From Litorimonas sp964610115 (GTDB lineage Bacteria > Pseudomonadota > Alphaproteobacteria > Caulobacterales > Maricaulaceae), in the NCBI GenBank assembly GCA_964610115.1, contig CAZSUW010000034.1, positions 1 to 25,560 of the forward strand: a DNA stretch of 25,560 nt. Direction: 5' to 3'. Below the pieces are notes generated by a model, which searched no databases, had not been told where the DNA came from, and was given only the letters and a program-made list of their open reading frames with translations. Position numbers and translations under genes: made by a program. This document shows, piece by piece, positions 1-8,123 of the stretch (position 1 is its first letter; the number at the start of each line of letters is the position of its first letter).

Positions 1-103
1 ATGGCTGTTTCAAATGGCACGTCCATCTTCCTTAGAATTAACCACGGCACCATCGACCAGGAGCTGTAATTATAGTTTCCGATAAAAAGGCGCAGTGACA
101 TAT
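1..103. other. Left-edge region with two weak partial ORFs
   Basis: No recognisable gene lies between the window edge and the end of the CCA-transferase gene. Two weak options exist and I cannot choose between them. On plus, an open frame runs from base 1 to TAA at 67-69 and could be the last 22 codons of a gene converging on the CCA gene. On minus, an ATG at 26 or an in-frame GTG at 20 runs off the left edge; a purine-rich AAGGA lies just upstream, with spacing that suits the GTG better. A short T-run on the minus strand (84-88) has no convincing hairpin in front of it, so I do not call a terminator. Confidence 0.2.
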
Positions 104-1324
104 CTATCCATACCCCAACAATTTAAGCGCGGCGAGAAGTTGGTCTTTGTCTGTCGCGAACCCACTACGAATCCAAAGCTGCTCCAGCGCGCGCATGGCT
201 TTCCCCATTTCGGGGCCTTTGGGCACGCCTGCCCGTTCAAGATCTCGACCTTTGATCGGGAAGTTTGGGGGTGTCCACCCCATAGCGAGGTCAGCAATCA
301 CCATCCAATGCGCGGACTCAATCGCCTCACTCGCGCCAGCCGCCCGTAGGCGGGCACGGTCAAGAATTGTCTGCTTGCCGGAGCGATAAATCGCTTGAAG
401 TCGGGCCCGTTCCGGCATGTCATGGCTGAGGCTTTCCGCATCCGAGGCCCAGCGTTTCAACCGATCCGTTTCCTTATTCGACATCTTCAATCGTTTTGCC
501 AGCAATGCCGCGGCCAAGGGTTCGCGAACCATCATGGCCATTAAGCGCAGCATAGGATCAGGTTTGATCCCTTCCCGCGCTTCCAGCCGGACCAGTTGGT
601 CCAACCCATCAACATTTGTCGCTTCTGGCAGCAGCGTTTCAAGAATGTCCTGCTGCAGTAAAATATGTAGGGCCCGAACAGGGTTCCGCGCAGAAAGAAG
701 CTTTTTAAGCTCACTCCAAACTCGCTCGGCTGACAGTTTTTTTAAACCGCGTCGGTTTTCGCGACAGGCCGTCAACGCCTCTTTCGTGATCTTTGCATCT
801 TGGCCATACCAAGCCACAAAACGGAACAGACGCAAGATGCGCAGATAATCTTCTTTAACACGCGCGTCAGCATTTCCTACAAATCGAAAACGACGCGCCT
901 CTATATCCGCAAGGCCTTCGCCGGTCGGATCATAGATGTCGTGATTGGCATCCGCATAGAGCGCATTGACGGTAAAATCGCGGCGCTTCGCATCTTCGGC
1001 CCAGTCATTCGTATAGGCAATGACTGCGCGACGACCGTCGGTTTCGACATCACGCCGCAGCGTTGTAATCTCGTAAGGTTTACCTTTGACCACAGCGGTT
1101 AGCGTTCCGTGGGCAATACCCGTTGGGACGGTTTTGATCCCCGCCCTCTTAAGCGTGGCATTGACGGCTTCAGGTTCCAGTGTTGTTGCCATGTCAATGT
1201 CGGCCACGCTTTCACCCCAGAGCGCGTTCCGCACACACCCCCCCACAAAACGGGTCGACCCGGAGGGCAATGCGGCCAGAATAGCTTGCGCGCCTGCATC
1301 GTTGACAAAGGAAAGCTGTTTCAT
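104..1324 (-). CDS. cca: CCA tRNA nucleotidyltransferase (class II)
   Basis: Cytoplasmic enzyme of 406 residues that adds or repairs the 3' CCA end of tRNAs using CTP and ATP. The N-terminal polymerase-beta-type domain has the GGCVRN turn (28-33) followed by the two-metal DID motif at 42-44. The RRDFTVNAL block follows at about 114-122, and the RNA-binding segment KEDYLRILRLFRFV comes after it. The length fits the family. Family members usually read GGxVRD; here the last position is N. A poly(A) polymerase of the same superfamily is the main alternative, but alphaproteobacterial proteins of this type beside a CoA pyrophosphatase and DUF1285 protein are normally CCA-adding enzymes. The gene is last in a four-gene minus-strand operon, 18 bases after the deacetylase stop. 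Confidence 0.92.
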   Translation of the reverse strand: MKQLSFVNDAGAQAILAALPSGSTRFVGGCVRNALWGESVADIDMATTLEPEAVNATLKRAGIKTVPTGIAHGTLTAVVKGKPYEITTLRRDVETDGRRAVIAYTNDWAEDAKRRDFTVNALYADANHDIYDPTGEGLADIEARRFRFVGNADARVKEDYLRILRLFRFVAWYGQDAKITKEALTACRENRRGLKKLSAERVWSELKKLLSARNPVRALHILLQQDILETLLPEATNVDGLDQLVRLEAREGIKPDPMLRLMAMMVREPLAAALLAKRLKMSNKETDRLKRWASDAESLSHDMPERARLQAIYRSGKQTILDRARLRAAGASEAIESAHWMVIADLAMGWTPPNFPIKGRDLERAGVPKGPEMGKAMRALEQLWIRSGFATDKDQLLAALKLLGYG

Positions 1325-1342
1325 CGGATAGGCGCTATGGCG

Positions 1343-2230
1343 TTAAAGACCTCGCGCGTCCATGGCAGCTGTCCCATAATCTTGAAAAATCACAGGAAAT
1401 TGAGGGTCTTCCAAACCTGCTTCGGTTGCCAGACGTGTCAGCCAGGGTCCGCCTGGATACCCTTTTGGCGGCGCTTGCGCATAAAGCGGATGATCCAAAG
1501 CCAGCTTTGCTGGCACGACCGTCCAGCCTTCGGCCCGCATTGCTGCCAACAGATCGCCAAGGAATAAGGCGTTGAGGGCGTTGTGATGAACGAGCATTTG
1601 ATGCGGTAAATCGGGAACCCCAATCGCCTCTGCTATGGCTTGATCGTAATTCGCGCGCAGCAAAACCGATTCAATCCAGTAATCCCGAATGCGCTGCGGG
1701 TCAGCGCCGGGCTTTTCAAGACGCTGCGTGACGTTCCAATCATAGCTATCGATCGTCGTCGGCGATATCGTATAGCCAGCCTCTTTCAGCCTCTTGTAAT
1801 AGTCGAGTTGTTGCGCCCGATCACGTCCTTCATCCAAAAAGGGAAAACGGAAATAAGGTTGAAATCCGTCTCTATCTTTTAAAAGGCGGTGATTGCGGGC
1901 GATATCATCCCAAACCGTCTGCGTCTCTTCTCGCGATGACCACATATGACTATAGGTGTGATTGGCAATGATGTGACCATCCGCCGCCCATCCCTCTAAC
2001 ACGCTGTCAAATGCGGCATGGCTTTCATAGCGCCCATTTACAAAGGCGACGGCTTGTTCCGGTAAGTGCGAACGAATACGGGCGTCGCGTTCCATGGCGT
2101 GCGTGGCGTCCTCCGGTATAGCGAAATCATCCATCGTAATGGCAAGACGCTTCTGTGTCGAAGTTATACCACTGGGACTGCAAGCGGCCAGAGCCGTCAA
2201 TCCGATCAATGCACTACGCCGCGTCAGCAT
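1343..2230 (-). CDS. Polysaccharide deacetylase family lipoprotein
   Basis: A 295-residue exported hydrolase of the carbohydrate-esterase-4/NodB type, expected to remove acetyl groups from an envelope glycan. The ATG at 2230 is chosen over an upstream TTG because a GAAGGGG ribosome site sits about seven bases before it. The leader TRRSALIGLTALAAC has a twin-arginine start and a lipobox, with Cys17 as the likely lipid-modified residue. Catalytic motifs are visible: the aspartate pair in MDD (34-35), the zinc-ligand motif HTYSH (91-95), an RFPFLDEG block, and a late LVHHN block. The start overlaps the end of the NUDIX gene by 17 bases, so the two are probably translationally coupled. The substrate (peptidoglycan, chitin-like or another polymer) cannot be read from the sequence. 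Confidence 0.85.
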   Translation of the reverse strand: MLTRRSALIGLTALAACSPSGITSTQKRLAITMDDFAIPEDATHAMERDARIRSHLPEQAVAFVNGRYESHAAFDSVLEGWAADGHIIANHTYSHMWSSREETQTVWDDIARNHRLLKDRDGFQPYFRFPFLDEGRDRAQQLDYYKRLKEAGYTISPTTIDSYDWNVTQRLEKPGADPQRIRDYWIESVLLRANYDQAIAEAIGVPDLPHQMLVHHNALNALFLGDLLAAMRAEGWTVVPAKLALDHPLYAQAPPKGYPGGPWLTRLATEAGLEDPQFPVIFQDYGTAAMDARGL

Positions 2231-2849
2231 CGGCAAACCCCCCTTCGTAAATCCGTCGCGTCATTCCCGCTGTCATCCCCCAAATGTTACGATGCGTGCC
2301 ATTCGGCCCGTCATAAGGCATAAACCATACATTGGCCGTATGCTCACCCCAACTCATCTGTTTCGCTGTATGATTTGAAGGGTTCATCAAAAAAGCGAGT
2401 GGAACTTCGAAAGCTTCAGCGACTTCATGTTCGTCAATGACGATGGTGGCGACTGGATCGACTATGGCTGCGAAAGGCGTCACGCGAAACCGATCTGCCG
2501 CGTCAAAGCTCGGCAGTCGCCCGATCGGCCTGAGCGCTTTTGCGCCTAGACCCACTTCTTCTTCCGTTTCGCGAATAGCGGCCTGCAGCGTCGTTTCGCC
2601 GACTTCAACTTTGCCACCCGGAAAACTGATCTGTCCCGCATGGCTTGGCATCGTTTCAGGGCGTTGTGTGTAAAGCAGATGCCAACCGCCATAAGCATCC
2701 TCTACATCGCGCTTCACAAAGGGAAGCAATACGGCTGCGCGCCGCTGCGTTTGTTGCGTGATCGCATCTGTCCCGTCCGTGATTTCCAGCGGCATGAGAG
2801 CGCGCCGGATACGGGCGAGCGTCGGATCGCTTTTCGTTCGATCTGTCAT
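2214..2849 (-). CDS. NUDIX hydrolase, CoA pyrophosphatase type
   Basis: A 211-residue cytoplasmic NUDIX enzyme expected to cleave CoA or acyl-CoA to phosphopantetheine products and 3',5'-ADP. The NUDIX box runs from G79 to L101, with the REXXEEXG core as RETEEEVG. The block just before it, HAGQISFPGG, is the signature of the CoA-pyrophosphatase subgroup. The start at 2849 is preferred to an upstream in-frame codon because it makes a four-base ATGA overlap with the DUF1285 stop and gives a normal N terminus. It is the second gene of the operon. The pairing with DUF1285 and CCA-transferase genes is common in alphaproteobacteria. The gene is often named nudL in other species, but I do not assign that symbol here. 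Confidence 0.9.
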   Translation of the reverse strand: MTDRTKSDPTLARIRRALMPLEITDGTDAITQQTQRRAAVLLPFVKRDVEDAYGGWHLLYTQRPETMPSHAGQISFPGGKVEVGETTLQAAIRETEEEVGLGAKALRPIGRLPSFDAADRFRVTPFAAIVDPVATIVIDEHEVAEAFEVPLAFLMNPSNHTAKQMSWGEHTANVWFMPYDGPNGTHRNIWGMTAGMTRRIYEGGFADADAA

Positions 2850-3472
2850 GTCTCGTGTGCGCCTTTGGGACCCAATGGGAAAAATTCTCCGCCGGCCCAC
2901 ACGCCCAATGTGCCGTCTTCCTCAACCGCAAGCTCGACTAATTCATAAAACACGGCCCGTGTCATCGCCGCCTCCAAGCGGCCCCTTACCCTTACAAAAG
3001 GATCAGGCTCCATCGTCTTAGGATCCGTTTCCACTCTGATGGGATGATCCGGCCCCGCTTCGACAGTTTCATCCAGATTGGTCTTGAAGAAAAGTCGTTG
3101 GGCTTTCCCCTCGCCCATTGCATCGACCCGAATAGCCAGGAAAGGCGCACGCTCAACTTGAATGCCAAGCTTCTCGACCGGCGTGACAAGATAGGTCCTC
3201 CCATCTGCGTCTTTTCGCAGAACACTCGCAAAAAGTTCGACGAGGCCCTTCCGTGTGATTCGTGACCCTTCGTGCCACCAAGACCCGTCAGCCTTAATGA
3301 CAAGGTCCATCTCTCCGCAATAATCCGGGTTCCAGCGCTCAACGGGACGTTGATCCCCTGACGTGTCTGCTAAGGCTTCCATCAGATCTTGGAGCGAAAA
3401 CCCGCCTGAATCGGTGCGTATAGCTGCGGCATTTTCAGACTTACCGCCATTTAACGTATTTTCCGCAGACAT
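2846..3472 (-). CDS. DUF1285 domain-containing protein
   Basis: A 208-residue soluble protein without signal peptide or membrane segment. The family feature is the stretch beginning at RWNPDYCGEMDL, followed by GSWWHEGSRITRKGLVELFASVLRK in two continuous blocks, and by a later block on ligand-sized beta strands (YLVTPVEKLGIQVE). This is the conserved DUF1285 core. The family has a solved fold but no agreed biochemical role, so I assign none. It is the first gene of the minus-strand operon. A GGGGAAGG purine tract lies just before the ATG, and the gene is divergent from moxR across only 71 bases. Confidence 0.85.
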   Translation of the reverse strand: MSAENTLNGGKSENAAAIRTDSGGFSLQDLMEALADTSGDQRPVERWNPDYCGEMDLVIKADGSWWHEGSRITRKGLVELFASVLRKDADGRTYLVTPVEKLGIQVERAPFLAIRVDAMGEGKAQRLFFKTNLDETVEAGPDHPIRVETDPKTMEPDPFVRVRGRLEAAMTRAVFYELVELAVEEDGTLGVWAGGEFFPLGPKGAHET

Positions 3473-3543
3473 GGCCCTTCCCCGGTGCCGCGCACCTCGT
3501 TACTCGGAACTGATCTAAGAGTGTTACGAACGGACGCAAGCCC
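3473..3543. promoter_or_regulatory. Divergent intergenic region between the DUF1285 and moxR operons
   Basis: These 71 bases must hold start signals for both operons or lie within overlapping ones. A short inverted repeat, GGTGC-CGC-GCACC, sits at 3484-3496, close to the DUF1285 start. I could not identify a convincing -35/-10 pair for either direction, so this is a positional call. Confidence 0.4.
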
Positions 3544-4548
3544 ATGGGCCTACAGACTTCTCAAACCGTTGATGCAGCCACAGAAAAAAGTGCGCAAGCT
3601 GCTGTTGAGACATTAAAATCAGCGCGAGAAAACATCGGGGCTGTCGTTTACGGCCAAGACCGAGTCGTTGAATTGGCTATCGCCGCGATTCTGTCGGGTG
3701 GTCATGCGCTCTTGGTTGGCGTACCCGGGCTTGCCAAAACCCTACTCGTCGAAACGCTTGGCACGGTGCTGGGTCTTAAGGATGCGCGCATCCAATTTAC
3801 GCCAGACCTGATGCCTGCTGATATTTTGGGCTCAGAAGTCTTGGAGCAAGACGAGGCCGGAAAACGCGCCTTCCGTTTTATCAAAGGCCCGATTTTCACG
3901 CAGCTTCTGATGGCGGATGAAATTAACCGCGCCTCCCCCCGCACGCAGTCGGCGCTACTTCAGGCGATGCAAGAAAAGGCCGTTACGATTGCGGGCAAGC
4001 CCCACGCTCTGCCAAAGCCGTTTCACGTCCTCGCCACACAAAATCCGATCGAACAGGAAGGCACATACCCGCTTCCTGAAGCGCAGCTCGACCGCTTTCT
4101 ATTTCAAATCGATGTCAACTTCCCAGACCTGTCTACCGAACGAGATATCCTGATCGCGACAACAGGGGCGAGCCTGCCGAGTGCAAAGAAAGCGCTATCG
4201 GCGAAACAGCTGACTGACATGCAGACACTTGTCCGCACCTTACCGGTGGGCGAGCGCGTTCTGGACGCGATCTTGACGCTTGTCCGAAACGCACGCCCCG
4301 ATCAAAGCGAAGATGAGGTTATCCGCAACACCGTCGCTTGGGGCCCAGGGCCGCGCGCTGGACAAGCCCTAATGCTGACCTGTCGGGCGAAAGCCCTGCT
4401 TGACGGCCGGATCGCGCCGAGCGTGGATGATGTGCTTGATTTAGCCGCCCCTGTTTTAAAACACCGCATGGCCCTATCCTTTGCAGCGCGCGCCGAAGGC
4501 AAAACGATTGAGAGCACAATCGAACGCCTAAAGGATCGTATCCGCTAA
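3544..4548 (+). CDS. MoxR family AAA+ ATPase
   Basis: A 334-residue cytoplasmic AAA+ ATPase. The Walker A motif GVPGLAKT lies at 59-66 and Walker B LLMADEIN at 121-128. The sensor-1/pre-sensor block ATQNPIEQEGTYPLPEAQLD (164-183) is typical of MoxR. The C-terminal lid region follows. MoxR ATPases act as chaperone-like remodelers that work with von Willebrand A (vWA) proteins. That fits the next three genes, which begin directly at its stop codon. The ribosome site is weak and the ATG at 3544 is the natural start for the family length. The exact target is unknown. Confidence 0.93.
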   Translation: MGLQTSQTVDAATEKSAQAAVETLKSARENIGAVVYGQDRVVELAIAAILSGGHALLVGVPGLAKTLLVETLGTVLGLKDARIQFTPDLMPADILGSEVLEQDEAGKRAFRFIKGPIFTQLLMADEINRASPRTQSALLQAMQEKAVTIAGKPHALPKPFHVLATQNPIEQEGTYPLPEAQLDRFLFQIDVNFPDLSTERDILIATTGASLPSAKKALSAKQLTDMQTLVRTLPVGERVLDAILTLVRNARPDQSEDEVIRNTVAWGPGPRAGQALMLTCRAKALLDGRIAPSVDDVLDLAAPVLKHRMALSFAARAEGKTIESTIERLKDRIR

Positions 4549-5424
4549 GTGCCGGTTCAAATCGCCAATCCACTACGCTCTGATGCTGACCGCCTTGCGG
4601 CAGGCTATCCTGCCCTGCTGGCCGAAGCGGATCGTGTTGCCGCTTTGGTTGCGGCCGGTGTGCATGGGCGCCGCCGCGCAGGTCAAGGCGAGACCTTCTG
4701 GCAATATCGGCCTTACGACATTTCTGATCCGGCCAATCGGATCGACTGGCGTCGTAGCGCACGGGGCGATTCTGTCTTCGTACGCGACACAGAATGGGAA
4801 GCGGCGAACAGTGTCTATCTCTGGCGCGACGGCAGCCCCAATATGGATTGGAAAAGCCGCAAAGACCTACCGACAAAACGCGACCGGGCGAGCGTCCTAT
4901 GCCTTGCCCTCACCAGTCTTCTCATGCGCGCCGGCGAACGCTGTGCGGTGCTGGGCGAAAGTGAAAGGCCAAGGTCAGGGCGCGTCGGGTATGAGCGCTT
5001 GGCAGAACGTCTAGTAAGGTCGGAAGGTCCAATGGATCGCCTTGCCAGCAAATTGCCAGCCCACGCTAAACTCCTCATAGCCAGCGACTTCCTGACGGAA
5101 CCAGAAAGCTGGCCCAATCGCCTTGCGACTTTGGCGGCAAGGCCCGCATCGGGAGTATTGCTTCATATTATAGACCCGGCCGAAGAGATGTTTCCCTATA
5201 AAGGTCGCGTAGAAATGCGCGCCCCGGGCGGACGCTTGCTGCCTTACCTTCTCGGCCGGGCCGAACGCGCCCAAGACGAATACCGCCAGCGCTTTGCGGC
5301 TCATCTCGACCGCATAGAAACGAGTGCGCGCCATCTTGGCTTTACCGTCGTTCGACACAGAACAGACCAACCCGCAGGCCGGGCCCTGACAGCGCTCTAT
5401 CAAGCCTTTGAGGGCGTGCGCTGA
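4549..5424 (+). CDS. DUF58 domain-containing protein
   Basis: A 291-residue protein of the DUF58 family, the usual partner of MoxR ATPases. The diagnostic segment at 49-84 has an RPYDISDPANRIDWRRSAR core followed by FVRDTEWE. The rest resembles a vWA-like fold without a clear metal site. No membrane segment is obvious, unlike longer DUF58 proteins with N-terminal helices. Translation starts at a GTG placed immediately after the moxR TAA, so coupling is likely. The stop shares one base with the next start (TGATG). By family analogy it may link the ATPase to the membrane vWA proteins; this is an inference. Confidence 0.9.
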   Translation: MPVQIANPLRSDADRLAAGYPALLAEADRVAALVAAGVHGRRRAGQGETFWQYRPYDISDPANRIDWRRSARGDSVFVRDTEWEAANSVYLWRDGSPNMDWKSRKDLPTKRDRASVLCLALTSLLMRAGERCAVLGESERPRSGRVGYERLAERLVRSEGPMDRLASKLPAHAKLLIASDFLTEPESWPNRLATLAARPASGVLLHIIDPAEEMFPYKGRVEMRAPGGRLLPYLLGRAERAQDEYRQRFAAHLDRIETSARHLGFTVVRHRTDQPAGRALTALYQAFEGVR

Positions 5425-8123
5425 TGGGTGGCTTGACCCTTCTCGCGCCTCTTACGCTGATCGGCTTGCTGGCTTTGCCGCTGGTCTGGCTGATTTTGCG
5501 CATTAGCCCGCCAGCGCCAAAACGCGAAGCCTTCCCTCCACTCGCCATTTTGCGTGGCGTGGAAACGGATGAAGAAACACCAAATGCGACGCCCTGGTGG
5601 CTACTGCTATTCCGGTTATCGCTGATCGCATTGACCGTGTTCGCTTTATCTCTTCCTCTCTTACAACGCGATGACGTGAACGCCGACACGCCCCTGACGC
5701 TGATCCTGGACGATAGCGCGTTGAGCGCCGCCGCTTGGGACGCGATGACGGATGAAGCCCGCCTGCGCTTGGAAACGGCCCAACGGGCCAATCAGGAGGT
5801 TATCTTCATTACTGGCGGGGCCTCCGACGTGGACCCTATCCCAGCGGCAGAAGCCTTACAGCGTCTCCGCAGTGCACGCCCTCAACTACAAGCCCGCACG
5901 CGCAGCATACTGCCCGAACTTCCTGCTGGTCGGCAAACGATCTTTATCACTTCTGGCGCCACCTATGCCGCCAACGAAACGCTAAACACGGCCCTTCAGG
6001 ATCAGAATGTAAGCGTTATCACCGCTCCGCTTTCACTGACCCCGATTGTTCCGGGCGATGTGCGCGAAACCGCTGATGGCTTTGAAGCGGACTGGTATGC
6101 TCTGAGTGGCGGGCGTCAGGCCACGATAGAAGCCCTTGCCGCGAATGGCAGCATCTTAGCCAGCGAACCCATAGCATTCGGCCCAACCCAGACCCTTGCC
6201 ACAGCCTCAGTGCGCCTCCCACCACAACTCCGGTCTCGCGTTTCAAGTCTACGCGTGGCAGGCGCCCGCGCGAGTGTCTCGACCAAGCTACTTGATGATG
6301 GGTTTGGGCGCCCCTTAGTGGGCGTATTGGCACCGCCTTCTGGCACGTCAAGCCCCTTACTGTCTGAGGCCTTTTACGCAGAGCAAGCGCTTACACCCTT
6401 TGCCGATTTGTTCATTGGCGATGCGGACACCGTTCTTTCTCTGAACCCGTCGGTTTTAGTCATGCCCGACAGTATGAGCGCCGAGGCCCCGCGTGTTGCT
6501 GAGTATGTCGAAGCCGGAGGTATTGTTGTTCGCTTTGCCGGCCCGCAATTAGCGCAATCACCTGACGATCTTGTCCCTGTTGACCTTCGCCAAGGCGGGC
6601 GTTCCATCGGAGGAGCCCTCGCTTGGGAGACACCGCAAGCCCTCGCCCCTTTTGAAGCGACTTCGCCATTCGCAGGCGTGAGTGTTCCCAATGATGTGCG
6701 CGTTTCCCGCCAAGTCATGGCCCGCCCCGGCGCTGAAACAGATGCACGCACGTGGGCGCGACTTGAAGATGGCAGCCCCGTCGTAACATCCGCCGTTCGC
6801 GGCGAAGGTCGGGTTGTATTGTTTCATGTGACCGCAGGGCCTGAATGGAGCAATCTCGCAATTTCAGGGCTTTATGTGGATTTGCTCAAACGCATTTTGC
6901 CACTCGCCAAAACAAGACGTGTTACACTCGCTGATAATGAGAATGGGGCTGACTATGTTTTGGATCGGCTCTTGGACCCGTTTGGACAACTTCGACCTCC
7001 ACCGCTGCAAGTCGTACAAGTCCGTGACTCGGCCTTTAACGCGACAGACCCCGCGCTTATTCCCGGTCTTTATCGGCAAGGCACACGACAAGTCGCTGTG
7101 AATGCTATTGGTGACGTTGATCAATTCCAACGCCTCGATACAGACGGCCTCAATGTCTCACAGATCAGCGGGCAAGATCCGCGATCATTGGCGGGCTGGC
7201 TCTTAGGGATTGCACTGCTATTGCTCTCGGTTGATGTCCTTTTTTCCGCCATTCTCAGCGGGAGAGTTCGATGGTCGGGACGTTCGAGCCGAGGCTCTCA
7301 GCTCGCCGCTTGCCTCTTAGGGGCTATACTCCTGGCCTTTTCTCTGAACCCAAGCACAGCGAACGCCCAATCAGCCGATATAGAGGGCGTTGAACAGAGA
7401 ATTGCCGAAGCGGCCTTGGGCCTACATCTCGCATTTGTCGAAACCGGCGACGCCCGCATTGATGATTTGTCCCGCGCGGCGATCGAGTCTGTGGCTTACG
7501 CCCTGACAAGCCGGACAACGGTTGAACCTGTCGGTGTGCATGGAGTGACGCCAGATTCTGAAGGGCTCGAGCTTTATCCTTTTCTTTATTGGCCGATCCG
7601 GCTCGATACGCCGGCTTTGACAGAGGAAGAGCGCGCGACGATCAATGGCTATATCGCAGCAGGGGGCACTCTGGTCTTGGACACCGCTGATGAGGCCGAA
7701 CGCACTTTCCGCGCGGGTGCGCCACATCCCGGTTTGCAACGCTTGACCGAGGGTCTGAATATTGGTCGGCTCACAGCTGTCTCTCGCGACCACGTCATGA
7801 CAAAGTCGTTCTATCTCACGCAGGTTTTTCCTGGACGCTGGGCCAGCGGACCGGTCTTTGTCGAAGCGGGCGATGCCACGCAGGGGGGACGCGACGGTGT
7901 CTCTTCTGTCATTATCGGATCGAATGATTGGGCCGCAGGGTGGGCTATTGATGAAACGACCGGCGGCCTTGTTGAATTATCCAATGACATTCCACGACAG
8001 CGGGAAATGGCAACGCGTTTCGGGGTTAATCTGGCCATGTATACGCTGTCAGGAAATTACAAATCTGATCAAGTTCATGCCGCGGACTTAATCGAGCGCC
8101 TGGGTCGAGGAGAGACAGAGTGA
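5424..8123 (+). CDS. BatA-N / DUF4159 large membrane protein
   Basis: An 899-residue membrane protein made of several parts. Residues 1-80 form the aerotolerance-regulator (BatA) N-terminal region with two membrane helices (about 7-26 and 59-80). A vWA-like domain follows, but its metal site is degenerate: D96-D-S-A-L-S101 lacks the DxSxS pattern. The middle resembles an amidotransferase-like Rossmann region. Two more helices occur at about 590-610 and 628-643, the second ending in a signal-like NAQ. The C-terminal part from about 650 is a DUF4159 domain placed on the far side of the membrane. It is coupled upstream by TGATG and downstream by GTGA. Function is unknown; it is probably a scaffold for the MoxR system. 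Confidence 0.87.
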   Translation: MGGLTLLAPLTLIGLLALPLVWLILRISPPAPKREAFPPLAILRGVETDEETPNATPWWLLLFRLSLIALTVFALSLPLLQRDDVNADTPLTLILDDSALSAAAWDAMTDEARLRLETAQRANQEVIFITGGASDVDPIPAAEALQRLRSARPQLQARTRSILPELPAGRQTIFITSGATYAANETLNTALQDQNVSVITAPLSLTPIVPGDVRETADGFEADWYALSGGRQATIEALAANGSILASEPIAFGPTQTLATASVRLPPQLRSRVSSLRVAGARASVSTKLLDDGFGRPLVGVLAPPSGTSSPLLSEAFYAEQALTPFADLFIGDADTVLSLNPSVLVMPDSMSAEAPRVAEYVEAGGIVVRFAGPQLAQSPDDLVPVDLRQGGRSIGGALAWETPQALAPFEATSPFAGVSVPNDVRVSRQVMARPGAETDARTWARLEDGSPVVTSAVRGEGRVVLFHVTAGPEWSNLAISGLYVDLLKRILPLAKTRRVTLADNENGADYVLDRLLDPFGQLRPPPLQVVQVRDSAFNATDPALIPGLYRQGTRQVAVNAIGDVDQFQRLDTDGLNVSQISGQDPRSLAGWLLGIALLLLSVDVLFSAILSGRVRWSGRSSRGSQLAACLLGAILLAFSLNPSTANAQSADIEGVEQRIAEAALGLHLAFVETGDARIDDLSRAAIESVAYALTSRTTVEPVGVHGVTPDSEGLELYPFLYWPIRLDTPALTEEERATINGYIAAGGTLVLDTADEAERTFRAGAPHPGLQRLTEGLNIGRLTAVSRDHVMTKSFYLTQVFPGRWASGPVFVEAGDATQGGRDGVSSVIIGSNDWAAGWAIDETTGGLVELSNDIPRQREMATRFGVNLAMYTLSGNYKSDQVHAADLIERLGRGETE

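Noticed and set aside
70..103. Intrinsic terminator after the CCA-transferase operon
   Set aside because: A five-base T-run exists on the minus strand, but no stable GC-rich stem precedes it.
1109..1567. 152-residue plus-strand frame opposite the CCA-transferase and deacetylase genes
   Set aside because: It spans the junction of two confident minus-strand genes and has a Cys/His/Arg-rich composition typical of a shadow frame.
4319..4876. 185-residue antisense frame across the moxR/DUF58 junction
   Set aside because: It lies opposite two well-recognised genes and its translation is rich in Arg, Pro and Cys, without any motif; it is a shadow frame.
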